This document shows positions 16,385 through 23,894 of a stretch of DNA of 23,894 bases, piece by piece. The position numbers and the translations under genes are program-made. Every line of letters begins with the position of its first letter. Position 1 is the first letter of the stretch. The notes under the pieces are model-generated. The model was given only the letters and a program-made list of their open reading frames with translations. It searched no databases and was not told the DNA's origin. Location of the stretch: NCBI GenBank assembly GCA_964395765.1, contig CAYNCU010000037.1, forward strand, positions 1-23,894. Reading direction: 5' to 3'. Source of the stretch: DATDPY01 sp964395765 (lineage in GTDB: Bacteria; Bacteroidota; Bacteroidia; Cytophagales; Cyclobacteriaceae).

Positions 16385-16954
16385 TTAAAGATTCATAAAA
16401 TAATATACATTTCCTTCGGGAGTTACTTGTAAAATTATTTTATGTTTTTTCTTCGCCAGTTCTATAAAATAATTATTAGCACTGGCAAACTGATTGGTAT
16501 ATTGCATTAACCCGGTGTTATCCATTTGGTCATCTTTAAAATAGATTACCGGACCGATTTGATAATTTTTATATTCATGTTTAATTTCCTTTTGCGTATC
16601 TACCGGTAAATCTTTAAAGGTCTTCAATGTTGTCGTTCCAACCAGGTCTGCACTGCCGTCAAAAAACGCAGTAATATTGCGGCCGTTTTTAGTAAAAGTA
16701 GCTTCGTCAAAATTCGGTGACTTCTTCCAGGATAAATTGGAAACTTTTCCGAATTCATCAAAAAACTCATCTTTACTTAGTTCGCTCACATCGCTGCTTC
16801 TTACCGACACGCTTGATATGGCATTCTTTTTCATTGGTTCTTTTTTAATTTCACGTGCCTTAGCTTTCCCGGTGTTTCCAACTCCACGGGCTTGTGACGG
16901 AATCACAGCTATCGCCAGTAATCCCGTCAGTGAAATGATTATTAACTTTTTCAT
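16385..16954 (-). CDS. Exported PepSY-like protein
   Basis: A 189-residue protein with a clear signal peptide (MKKLIIISLTGLLAIAVIPSQA, cleavage probably after SQA). The mature part starts with a Lys-rich linker (about 25–45), followed by one domain with the pattern FFDEFGKVSNLSWKKSP … ATFTKNGRNITAFFDGSADLVGT, then KDLPVDTQKEIKHEYKNYQI. That 'F..F..V..v.W … a.F..nG....aff...G.lvgt … dLP....k.I...Y' layout resembles the PepSY-like (DUF2874) proteins common in the periplasm of Bacteroidota; no enzyme activity is known for those. The residues are not conserved enough for a firm family call. ATG start at 16954. It shares the bidirectional terminator with yjjX, 17 bases beyond its stop. It has no operon partner. 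Confidence 0.75.
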   Translation of the reverse strand: MKKLIIISLTGLLAIAVIPSQARGVGNTGKAKAREIKKEPMKKNAISSVSVRSSDVSELSKDEFFDEFGKVSNLSWKKSPNFDEATFTKNGRNITAFFDGSADLVGTTTLKTFKDLPVDTQKEIKHEYKNYQIGPVIYFKDDQMDNTGLMQYTNQFASANNYFIELAKKKHKIILQVTPEGNVYYFMNL

Positions 16955-17303
16955 AAATATGTATTTTAATATTATAAATAAGTTACCAAAGGAAAGCGGT
17001 AATATTGAAAAATAAAATCACTTAACATTATTTAACCAGCTGATAGTCTGGTGGTTATATGGGATACACGTATCGCTAACGTATATATTTTATTAACGAA
17101 TACCGGTGCGTTGGAGTTTAAGGAGAAATATTAAAAACAATGATAAACTTTGTTAAATAAAAAGTTTAAATGTTAAATCCTTAACACTTCAAAAATGAGG
17201 TGAAAGCAGGAGAATAGAATTTCATAATATTATTTTTAAACCCAGGACAAACAGGAACCTGCAATGATAGACCGGAAAAATCAATCTTTTAAGGTAAACA
17301 CAG
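16955..17303. other. Intergenic region, 349 bases, divergent
   Basis: AT-rich spacer between the divergent exported-protein gene and selU. It contains short inverted repeats (for example GATAC-AC-GTATC near 17064–17075) and a near -7 box (TATTTTTA around 17230–17237), but no convincing promoter, RNA gene or ORF. Confidence 0.4.
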
Positions 17304-18338
17304 ATGAATTATATTGATGCAGCGGAATTTTTAAGCCTTTCGAAAAATTTACAGGTTGTCGATGTTCGGTCACCCGGTGAATATCTTCATGGCCATATAA
17401 CTAAGGCTTCCAATATACCCTTGTTCGATGATAAGGAAAGAGCACAGGTTGGCATAATTTATAATCTATCAGGCCGGGCAATGGCTGAGAAAAAAGGTTA
17501 TGAAATTGCCGAACCTAAAAAATTATCCATGATCGAGGAAGCATTCAAAATAGCGAAGAATAATAAATTACTGGTTCATTGCTGGAGAGGCGGAATGAGA
17601 AGTGAAAAAATGGCTGAATTATTTGAGGCAAACGGAATACCATGTCATGTATTGAAGGGAGGTTATAAAGCCTACAGGAAAAAATTATTCAATGACTTTG
17701 AAAAGGTCAATAATCTGGTTGTAATATACGGGCCTACCGGTTCAGGTAAAACGAAAATACTGAATGCGTTGAGCCGACTCGGTGAACAGGTTATAGACCT
17801 GGAATTTTTAGCTAAACACCGCGGATCCGCTTTTGGAGATATAGGGCTTAATTCGCAACCTACGACTATGCAATTTCAGAATGACATACATTATCAATTA
17901 ATGAAATTTGAAAGATCAAGGCCGGTCTGGATAGAAGGAGAAAGTCTGAATATCGGAAAGGTATACCTTCCATTTACCTTGTGGGAGAAAATGAATCATT
18001 CAACCATTCTTAAAATAGACATGGAAAAAAAATTCAGGATTAAAAGAATTGCAGAAGAATATGGAAAATATGATAAAAGCAAACTCATAGGTTCCGTCAA
18101 AAAAATAATGCGCAGGTTTGGAGGTGACCGTGCGTTGAAAGTAATAAATTATATAGAAAAAAATCAGCTTGAAGAAGCAGTGGAAATGTTACTGGACTAT
18201 TATGATAAAAACTACAATTTCAGCCTTGAAAAATATATGCTTGGCGAGGTTATTCCTGTTAAAACCGGATTTCCGGACCCAATGGTTAATGCTCAATTAC
18301 TTTTAAAAACCCTACAAAGAACAGTTCGACATGTCTGA
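17304..18338 (+). CDS. selU: tRNA 2-selenouridine synthase SelU (MnmH/YbbB)
   Basis: SelU replaces the sulfur of 2-thiouridine at the tRNA wobble base (position 34) with selenium, through a geranylated intermediate, using selenophosphate. The 344-residue protein has an N-terminal rhodanese domain starting VVDVRSPGEYLHGH, with the catalytic Cys93 in VHCWRGGMRS and the marker NIPLFDDKERAQVG. A C-terminal P-loop domain follows, GPTGSGKT at 143–150. This two-domain order and length are diagnostic. ATG start at 17304. The last 8 bases overlap the start of selD, which supplies the selenium donor, so the two are translationally coupled. No selA, selB or Sec-tRNA gene is in the window. Confidence 0.95.
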   Translation: MNYIDAAEFLSLSKNLQVVDVRSPGEYLHGHITKASNIPLFDDKERAQVGIIYNLSGRAMAEKKGYEIAEPKKLSMIEEAFKIAKNNKLLVHCWRGGMRSEKMAELFEANGIPCHVLKGGYKAYRKKLFNDFEKVNNLVVIYGPTGSGKTKILNALSRLGEQVIDLEFLAKHRGSAFGDIGLNSQPTTMQFQNDIHYQLMKFERSRPVWIEGESLNIGKVYLPFTLWEKMNHSTILKIDMEKKFRIKRIAEEYGKYDKSKLIGSVKKIMRRFGGDRALKVINYIEKNQLEEAVEMLLDYYDKNYNFSLEKYMLGEVIPVKTGFPDPMVNAQLLLKTLQRTVRHV

Positions 18339-19362
18339 TATAAAATTAACTTCTTACTCCCACGGGGCAGGATGTGGCTGTAAAATATCGCCAGCGATTC
18401 TCGATTTAATTCTAAGCCAAAACGCACCCGGTCCTAAGGATCCGCGACTGTTAATCGGTAATGAAACAAAAGATGATGCCGCCGTTTATTTACTGGATGA
18501 TAACAATGTATTAATCAGTACTACAGATTTTTTTATGCCCATTGTGGATGATCCGTTTGATTTCGGCTGGATTGCTTCGGTAAACGCCATCAGTGATATT
18601 TATGCCATGGGGGGAAAGCCGGTTTTGGCACTTTCCATTCTTGGCTGGCCGGTTGAAGAATTATCCCCCGACATTGCAGGTTCGGTTATAACCGGCGCAA
18701 GAGAAGCATGCAAAAACGCCGACATTACCCTGGCAGGAGGCCATAGTATAGACACACCGGAACCGATTTTTGGACTTGCGGTCAATGGAATTGCTCCAAG
18801 AAAACAAATTAGAACCAATTGCAATGCTGTTCCCGGATGCGAATTATACCTTACCAAACCACTTGGGATTGGTATTCTGACAACCGCGCACAAAAAAGGA
18901 TTAATTGATGAAGAACATTTGAAACCGGCCTTGACAATGATGAAGACATTAAATCTTGCCGGCGCCGAATACGGCAAGTACAAATTTGTAAAATCAATGA
19001 CCGATGTTACCGGCTTCGGACTGTTGGGACATTTAATCGAAATGTGCGAAGGAAGCAAAGTGTCCGCAACGATATTTTACGATAAAGTTCCTGTTATGGC
19101 CGAAACAGAAAAGTATGTTGAGCAAAAAATATACCCTGGAGGAACAAACAGGAATTTTATCAGCTACGGAAATAAAGTTTCAGCGCTTACGGAAAAACAA
19201 AAAATAATTTTATGTGACCCCCAAACCAGCGGAGGTCTACTGGTTGCCGTTGATCCGAAAGCAAGAAATGAATTTTTCAGTATATCCGCCCGCTATGGAA
19301 TAAGTCCCGAACCATTCGGAACTATTACCGATAAAAAGGATAAAGTTGTCAATATGGAATGA
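18331..19362 (+). CDS. selD: Selenophosphate synthetase SelD
   Basis: SelD makes selenophosphate from selenide and ATP. The 343-residue protein carries the glycine-rich N-terminus YSHGAGCGCKIS, where Cys15 corresponds to the catalytic Cys17 of the E. coli enzyme and Lys18 to its Lys20, so this is the Cys form, not the selenocysteine form. It continues with NETKDDAAVY, STTDFFMPIVDDPFDFG, NAISDIYAMGGKP, LAGGHSIDTPEPIFGLAV, MTDVTGFGLLGHL and CDPQTSGGLLVAV. It is very similar over its length to E. coli SelD as I recall it. It starts with ATG inside the end of selU (8-base overlap). The two together supply a complete selenium-to-tRNA route. No clear terminator hairpin follows. Confidence 0.96.
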   Translation: MSDIKLTSYSHGAGCGCKISPAILDLILSQNAPGPKDPRLLIGNETKDDAAVYLLDDNNVLISTTDFFMPIVDDPFDFGWIASVNAISDIYAMGGKPVLALSILGWPVEELSPDIAGSVITGAREACKNADITLAGGHSIDTPEPIFGLAVNGIAPRKQIRTNCNAVPGCELYLTKPLGIGILTTAHKKGLIDEEHLKPALTMMKTLNLAGAEYGKYKFVKSMTDVTGFGLLGHLIEMCEGSKVSATIFYDKVPVMAETEKYVEQKIYPGGTNRNFISYGNKVSALTEKQKIILCDPQTSGGLLVAVDPKARNEFFSISARYGISPEPFGTITDKKDKVVNME

Positions 19363-19407
19363 TCATGCCTTTCCGTATTATCTTTTTGAAATGTCGGGAT
19401 GCGCTTG

Positions 19408-20649
19408 TTAAAAAGTATGAACAAATAAACCGCTTCTTAATTTTGGTTCGAACCAGGTTGTTTTCGGTGGCATAATATTCCCTGAATCGGCAATATCCAT
19501 TAATTGTTTCATAGAAACCGGGTAAAGCGCGAAGGCGAGTTCCATTTCACCACTATTCACTCTCCTTTCCAGTTCCGATAATCCACGTATACCTCCCACA
19601 AAATCAATACGTTTATCTTTCCTGATATCTTCTATACCAAGAATAGGTTTAAGTACTTGTGAATAGAGAATACTGACATCCAATACACCGGTAGGATCAT
19701 CGTCGGTCCAGCTGCCCGGTAAAGCTTTCAGCACAAACCAGTTTCCTTCCAGGTACATTGAAAATTCATGGAGTTTCTGCGGTTTGTAAGCTGCAGGTCC
19801 ATTTGATTTTACATCGAAACTTATGGATAAGAGTTCTAAAAATTCATCTCTTGAGTGGCCATTCAGATCTTTTATTACTCTGTTATAATCCATGATTTGC
19901 AGCTCATGATCAGGGAAATGAACCGCCATGAAGAAATTATATTCTTCCTGACCGGAAGAATGCGGATCCCTATTCCTGAATTCCTGCGCGGTGTGTGCTG
20001 CCGCTGCTGTCCTGTGATGGCCATCGGCAACATAAGTAGAAGGGAAATTCCCGAAAATTTGACAAATATTATTAACAATGGAATTTTCACTTATTACCCA
20101 GACCACGTGTCTTACTCCGTCGGCGGCAGTAAAATCGTAAACAGGGTTTGATTTTTTTGTTTTTAACACAATGGCATCAAGTTCTGTATTCCGTGGATAC
20201 GAGAAAAAAACCGGTTCTGCATGCATCCTGGAAACGCGAATATGATTCTTCCGGTCTTCTTCTTTATCCGGACGTGTCAATTCATGTTTTTTTATAACAT
20301 TATTGAAATAGTCTCCGGAATAGGCGCAACCTACAATTCCTGTCTGACATCTTCCATTCATTTCAAGACTATACAGGTAAAGGCAATCGGATTTTTCCTG
20401 CACGAAAATGCCTTCATTGCATAAATGTTTAAAGTTCTCGATTCCTTTCTGATAAATTTCAGGGCTATAAGGATCCTGGCTCAGGGGAAAGTCGATTTCG
20501 GGTTTAACAACATGGAGAAAAGATATTGGGTTTCCTTCTGCCTCCTTTTTTGCTTCTTCCGTGTTGAGGACATCATACGGTTTGGAAGCAACTTCCCTGA
20601 CATATTCTGCCAAAGGACGAAAAGCCCTGAACGGTTTTAGTACAGCCAT
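19408..20649 (-). CDS. DUF1015-family protein with ADGHHR motif
   Basis: A 413-residue soluble protein of the DUF1015 family, whose biochemical role is not established as far as I know. Conserved family features seen here: KPFRAFRP at the N-terminus, ASKPYDVLNTEEA near 21–33, NPISFLHVVKPE near 40, KHELTRPDKEEDR at 121–133, and ADGHHRTAAAAH at 208–219. The DGHHR block resembles the DGHxR motif of ParB/Srx-fold serine kinases such as SerK; that is my inference. The gene begins 5 bases after the stop of serA, so it is the third gene of the serC–serA unit. No phosphoserine phosphatase (SerB) gene is in the window, and this protein could act at that step. ATG start at 20649. Confidence 0.88.
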   Translation of the reverse strand: MAVLKPFRAFRPLAEYVREVASKPYDVLNTEEAKKEAEGNPISFLHVVKPEIDFPLSQDPYSPEIYQKGIENFKHLCNEGIFVQEKSDCLYLYSLEMNGRCQTGIVGCAYSGDYFNNVIKKHELTRPDKEEDRKNHIRVSRMHAEPVFFSYPRNTELDAIVLKTKKSNPVYDFTAADGVRHVVWVISENSIVNNICQIFGNFPSTYVADGHHRTAAAAHTAQEFRNRDPHSSGQEEYNFFMAVHFPDHELQIMDYNRVIKDLNGHSRDEFLELLSISFDVKSNGPAAYKPQKLHEFSMYLEGNWFVLKALPGSWTDDDPTGVLDVSILYSQVLKPILGIEDIRKDKRIDFVGGIRGLSELERRVNSGEMELAFALYPVSMKQLMDIADSGNIMPPKTTWFEPKLRSGLFVHTF

Positions 20650-20654
20650 AATTT

Positions 20655-21842
20655 TTAGTTGGATGTAATTACCCGGATACGGATCACGCCTTTGATATTT
20701 TTTATGATCTCAAGCTGTTTAGCTGATATCTCTTTATTGACATCGATGATATTATAAGCGAGATCCTGAAAATGACGGTTTAGCATTTCTTCAATATTGA
20801 TATCCTCATTGGCCAGTACCGTGGTGATCTGACCGACCATTTTCGGTATGTTTTTATTGACAATGCACAGCCGTGCACCACCATTCCGGGTCATTTCTGT
20901 CTCAGGAAAATTTACAGAATTTTTTATATTACCATTTTCAATATAATCTTTCAATTGGTTCACCGCCATAACGGCACAGTTGGTTTCCGATTCCGGTGTG
21001 GATGCTCCCAGGTGAGGAATACAAATAACTTTATCATGGTTCAGCAATTCACTTTCCGGAAAATCAGTTACATAACAGGCTACCTTCTCGCCTTTGATGG
21101 CTCCTAACAGATCCTTTGAATTCAAAAGTCCACCCCTGGCAAAGTTCAGAATTCGGACATCGTTCTTCATCATCTGGAATTTTGACTTATCAATAAAACC
21201 CCGGGTGGCATCAATTAGCGGGACATGAAGTGAAATATAATCCGACTCACTTAATAAATGATCCAATCCCCTGGCTTTAAGAACTTCCTGAGAAAGTTTC
21301 CAGGCTGAATCCACAGAAATGTACGGATCATAACCGATGACCCGCATTCCAAGATTTACAGCAACATTCGCTACGCGATGGCCAATAGCACCCAATCCAA
21401 TGACGCCTAATGTTTTTCCCATTAATTCAGGTCCTTCAAACTGGGATTTACCCTGTTCAACAAGTTTTGATATTTCGGGTCCTTTATCAGAAAGTGTGTT
21501 GATCCAGTTAATTCCAGCAACGATTTTCCGAGAAGACAACAGCATCCCGGCAAAAACCAATTCAGTAACGGCATTCGCATTCGCTCCTGGCGTATTAAAT
21601 ACGACAATTCCCGATTCGCTGCATTTATCCACTGGAATATTGTTTACACCCGCACCGGCTCTGGCAATGGCCAGTAGATTCGGGGCAAATTCCATTTCCG
21701 TCATTTTAAAACTTCGAACCAGAATGGCATCCGGGTTGTTTACTTCGGAAGCAATTTCATAATTATCCAGCGGAAACAGGCTTAAGCCAGATGGGGATAT
21801 TTTATTAAGGGTCTGAATTTTATACATTATTCCACCAATCAT
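20655..21842 (-). CDS. serA: D-3-phosphoglycerate dehydrogenase SerA
   Basis: The NAD-dependent first enzyme of phosphorylated serine synthesis, oxidising 3-phosphoglycerate. The 395-residue protein has the D-isomer 2-hydroxyacid dehydrogenase fold: ARAGAGVNNIPVDKC near 60–74, the NAD loop LGVIGLGAIGHRVA near 145–158, catalytic Arg in NFARGGLLNSKDL (Arg236) and His in CIPHLGASTPESE. The acid motif is TDFPESE at 259–265 rather than the usual DVFxxEP, a variant I believe is common in the short PGDH subgroup. A C-terminal ACT domain (about 324–393) may give feedback control by serine. The first ATG (21842) shares an ATGA overlap with the serC stop; ATG at 21827 (MYKIQTLNK) is the alternative. 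Confidence 0.93.
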   Translation of the reverse strand: MIGGIMYKIQTLNKISPSGLSLFPLDNYEIASEVNNPDAILVRSFKMTEMEFAPNLLAIARAGAGVNNIPVDKCSESGIVVFNTPGANANAVTELVFAGMLLSSRKIVAGINWINTLSDKGPEISKLVEQGKSQFEGPELMGKTLGVIGLGAIGHRVANVAVNLGMRVIGYDPYISVDSAWKLSQEVLKARGLDHLLSESDYISLHVPLIDATRGFIDKSKFQMMKNDVRILNFARGGLLNSKDLLGAIKGEKVACYVTDFPESELLNHDKVICIPHLGASTPESETNCAVMAVNQLKDYIENGNIKNSVNFPETEMTRNGGARLCIVNKNIPKMVGQITTVLANEDINIEEMLNRHFQDLAYNIIDVNKEISAKQLEIIKNIKGVIRIRVITSN

Positions 21843-22921
21843 CGGTTTTCCTTTTCGAATTTATCCATGAACTCTACCAGTTTTACTACGCCCTCTTTTG
21901 GCATTGCATTATAGATAGAGGCTCTCATTCCACCCACCGTCCGGTGCCCTTTCAATGTTTTTAACCCGGCTGCCGATGCTTCCTTGATAAATTTATCATT
22001 TAATTCGTCGGAAGGGAGAACGAAAGGAACATTCATGATCGAACGGTAAGGTTCCTTTACGGTGGACTTGAATAGTTTCGAATGATCAAGATATTGATAA
22101 AGTAGTGCTGCTTTTTCGCAATTTACTTTTTCCATTGCCACTACTCCTCCTAATTCAAGCAACCATTCGAATACAAGTCCGGCCATATAAATCGCAAAAC
22201 AGGGAGGTGTATTAAATAAAGATTTATTCTCACTATGCGTGGCATAATTGAACATGGTCGGTGTTATATCCATCGCATGGCCGATAAGGCTATCTTTAAT
22301 GATGACGATGGTTAAACCTGCAGGACCGATATTTTTTTGCGCGCCGGCGTAAATTATGCCGAAGCGGGATACATCATAAACCTTTCCAAGAATTATAGAA
22401 GACATATCGGAAACCAAAGGAACATTTCCGGTATCGGGAATAGAAGGAAAGGTGGTACCGTATATCGTATTATTGGACGTAATATGAACATAATCGGCAT
22501 CCGGATCAAACATATCTTTTTTCAGATCCGGAATATAGCTAAAGGTCTTATCATCGGAAGAAGCCACAACCTTTACAGTTCCGTATCTTTTTGCCTCTGC
22601 TATTGCCTTTTTTGACCATTGTCCTGTATTTACATAATCTGCTTTTTTCTTTGCAGAAAAAAGATTCAGCGGTACCATGGCAAACTGACTTGACGCCCCG
22701 CCCTGAAGGAACAACACTTTATAATTTTCAGGAATATTCATGAGTTTCCTCAGATTCGCTTCAGCAGTCTCAATGATACCGGTAAATTCTTTTGACCGGT
22801 GACTCATTTCCATCACCGACATACCGGAATTGCGGTAATCGGCCAGTTCATCCTTAGCTTTCAGTAATACCGGTTCGGGCAATACGGCAGGACCGGCGGA
22901 AAAATTGTAAACTCTGGGCAT
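21839..22921 (-). CDS. serC: Phosphoserine aminotransferase SerC
   Basis: The PLP enzyme that converts 3-phosphohydroxypyruvate and glutamate to phosphoserine, the second step of serine synthesis. The 360-residue protein is the usual family length. It opens with YNFSAGPAVLPEPVL, has VMEMSHRSKEF, LFLQGGASSQFAMVPLNL, VNTGQWSKKAI, the PLP Lys196 in YAGAQKNIGPAGLT, and ends with HRTVGGMRASIYNAMP. Its stop overlaps the serA start by four bases (ATGA), so the enzymes of consecutive steps are coupled. ATG start at 22921, with a near -7 box (TATTTTTA, 22955–22948) upstream that I do not consider strong. Confidence 0.95.
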   Translation of the reverse strand: MPRVYNFSAGPAVLPEPVLLKAKDELADYRNSGMSVMEMSHRSKEFTGIIETAEANLRKLMNIPENYKVLFLQGGASSQFAMVPLNLFSAKKKADYVNTGQWSKKAIAEAKRYGTVKVVASSDDKTFSYIPDLKKDMFDPDADYVHITSNNTIYGTTFPSIPDTGNVPLVSDMSSIILGKVYDVSRFGIIYAGAQKNIGPAGLTIVIIKDSLIGHAMDITPTMFNYATHSENKSLFNTPPCFAIYMAGLVFEWLLELGGVVAMEKVNCEKAALLYQYLDHSKLFKSTVKEPYRSIMNVPFVLPSDELNDKFIKEASAAGLKTLKGHRTVGGMRASIYNAMPKEGVVKLVEFMDKFEKENR

Positions 22922-23250
22922 TTATTTAAGTTTTTTTAAGTGAATGGTAAAAATAATAGATATTTAAAATTACTAGGAATTAACTAAAATTAAATTCAGG
23001 TTGAGATAAAATGTACTGATTTTTAAAAAATCACCTTTCCTGAAGGTATCATTCACGTGATTTAAATTGATTTGGAAGATTGAATGATAGGGAGTAGGAA
23101 GGAAATGATTTCTACCTGAACGGGAATTGTTCGATTAAGAACGTCCGGATCTTAATCTGCCTTCGCGTTCCGCTTCGGCGGACGAGAGAGTGGTGGTATA
23201 ATTCCCCGGAGCTCTGCTCCGGAAATTTGGGTCCTAGACTTGACCTGGGA
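22922..23250. other. Intergenic region, 329 bases, with repeat copy 2
   Basis: This lies between the 5' end of serC and the 3' end of arsC, both on the minus strand. Bases 22922–23150 are AT-rich with no ORF or RNA gene that I can support; the serC promoter should be here. The right third (from 23153) is the second copy of the dispersed repeat. Confidence 0.45.
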
Positions 23251-23256
23251 TTAAAT
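23153..23256 (+). repeat. Dispersed intergenic repeat, copy 2 (better preserved)
   Basis: A 104-base element matching 16214–16316. It carries two clean hairpins: TCCGC–TTCG–GCGGA at 23169–23182, a stable UUCG tetraloop form, and CCGGAG–CTCTG–CTCCGG at 23206–23222. It ends in GGATTAAAT, in which TTA (23251–23253) is the reverse complement of the arsC stop codon. In copy 1 the equivalent left-end TAA is the yjjX stop. Orientation given is that in which the two copies align. Confidence 0.75.
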
Positions 23257-23685
23257 ACTTTTTAATTCCGGGAGAATCCGGTCGGTATAAAAATCATAAA
23301 ATGTTTTTTTTATTTCATCCCTAACCCGCCGGAACTCACTCCAAATAAAATTTTCAGATCCGACTACCGTAGAAGGATCATCAAATCCCATGTGTAGCTG
23401 AGTTCGTACCTGGCCCGGAAAATAAGGGCATGTCTCACGGGCATTATCACAAACCGTAATGACATAATCCCAGGATTCATTCAGATATTGATTTACTGAT
23501 ACAGGCTTTTGTCCGCTAATATCAATCCCGGATTCTTTCATTACCAGAATAGCATTAGGATGAATGGAAACAGCAGGGGAGGTACCGGCAGAAAAAACCC
23601 GAAGATGGTCATCCAATGATTGTAAAAATCCACGAGCCATCTGGCTCCTGCAACTATTGCCTGTGCATAAGATCAGGATTTTCAA
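23251..23685 (-). CDS. arsC: Arsenate reductase, thioredoxin-coupled LMW-phosphatase type
   Basis: Reduces arsenate to arsenite for detoxification in the cytoplasm, using the low-molecular-weight tyrosine phosphatase fold. The 144-residue protein has the P-loop CTGNSCR (Cys7, Arg13) and FDDPS near 101. It also keeps both extra redox cysteines, Cys79 in VITVCDNA and Cys86 in ETCPYFPG, with the same seven-residue spacing as Cys82/Cys89 of Staphylococcus aureus ArsC. That separates it from plain phosphatases. The start is TTG at 23685; the strand begins with KILILCTGNS immediately after, and no Met lies in frame just upstream. It is a single gene here: no arsR, arsB or acr3 is next to it within the window, although the upstream side is cut off. 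The stop lies in repeat copy 2. Confidence 0.92.
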   Translation of the reverse strand: MKILILCTGNSCRSQMARGFLQSLDDHLRVFSAGTSPAVSIHPNAILVMKESGIDISGQKPVSVNQYLNESWDYVITVCDNARETCPYFPGQVRTQLHMGFDDPSTVVGSENFIWSEFRRVRDEIKKTFYDFYTDRILPELKSI

Positions 23686-23845
23686 GCTTGACGCAGTTAA
23701 TTGAAATAAAAGTACATATTTTTCAAGAGTTGGTTTATATTCAGATTTCGGATATTTGATATAAAATTCCAGATTTTAACGAATACTGCTCATTAAAAAT
23801 GGCTTAACCGGCAGCACGGATCACAAACCACCGGCTAAATACCAT

Positions 23846-23875
23846 AAAAAAAGCCGCCTGTTACCAGCAGGCGGC
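23846..23875 (-). terminator. Intrinsic terminator, minus strand
   Basis: Stem GCCGCCTG (23853–23860), 7-base loop, stem CAGGCGGC (23868–23875), with seven A's at 23846–23852, which are a U-tract in minus-strand RNA. It should end a minus-strand gene that lies beyond the right edge of the window and insulate arsC from it. Confidence 0.85.
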
Positions 23876-23894
23876 CTAACACCATGAATTGTAT

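Noticed and set aside
18600..19058. Minus-strand open frame of 152 codons inside selD.
   Set aside because: SelD is conserved throughout this region in the plus frame; the antisense frame shows no motif.
23041..23070. CACGTGA palindrome in the serC–arsC spacer as a possible operator.
   Set aside because: A single six-base palindrome with no second copy in the window and no regulator linked to it.

Overview
The window looks like chromosomal DNA of a Bacteroidota bacterium, probably of the Bacteroidales or a related environmental lineage; nothing here fixes the genus. The reasons are a MurF–alanine racemase fusion, WG-repeat and LEA14-like exported proteins, a serC–serA–DUF1015 cluster, a RprX/RprY-like two-component pair, AT-rich spacers without strong Shine-Dalgarno sequences, and several matches to the Bacteroidota promoter pattern (TTTG, about 21 bases, TAnnTTTG). 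Four genes have TTG as the only sensible start. I see no tRNA, rRNA, CRISPR array, phage or insertion sequence, so this is mostly housekeeping sequence.

Layout, left to right. 1–3116 (minus): mfd, cut off at its C-terminus by the window edge, preceded by a small TerB-like protein gene (3300–3713). 3839–7503: a YpdA-type flavoprotein reductase (plus), overlapping tail to tail with a two-gene minus-strand unit encoding a large exported WG-repeat protein and a small LEA14-like lipoprotein. 7697–11033: a 71-residue protein, the fused murF-alr, and a 95-residue membrane-anchored or exported small protein with a good promoter. 11064–14278 (minus): a solitary, divergent HisA-family protein, and a histidine kinase/response regulator pair. 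14450–16216 (plus): lysA followed closely by a YjjX-type NTPase. 16385–16954 (minus): an exported PepSY-like protein, separated from yjjX by a repeat element and a strong bidirectional terminator. 17304–19362 (plus): selU–selD, a compact operon for selenium modification of tRNA. 19408–22921 (minus): serC–serA–DUF1015, serine biosynthesis. 23251–23685 (minus): a thioredoxin-type arsenate reductase.

Functional links: serC, serA and the DUF1015 gene are tightly packed and probably act together in phosphoserine/serine metabolism. SelD makes selenophosphate and SelU uses it on tRNA. MurF-Alr and LysA both relate to peptidoglycan precursor supply (D-Ala-D-Ala addition, D-Ala, and consumption of diaminopimelate), although they are not in one operon.

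The observations most worth following are: a dispersed, hairpin-forming intergenic repeat of about 103 bp present twice, each copy fused to the stop codon of a neighbouring gene; a HisA-family protein that has lost the catalytic-base aspartate; and a DUF1015 protein carrying an ADGHHR motif inside the serine operon. No wholly new multi-gene system is evident.
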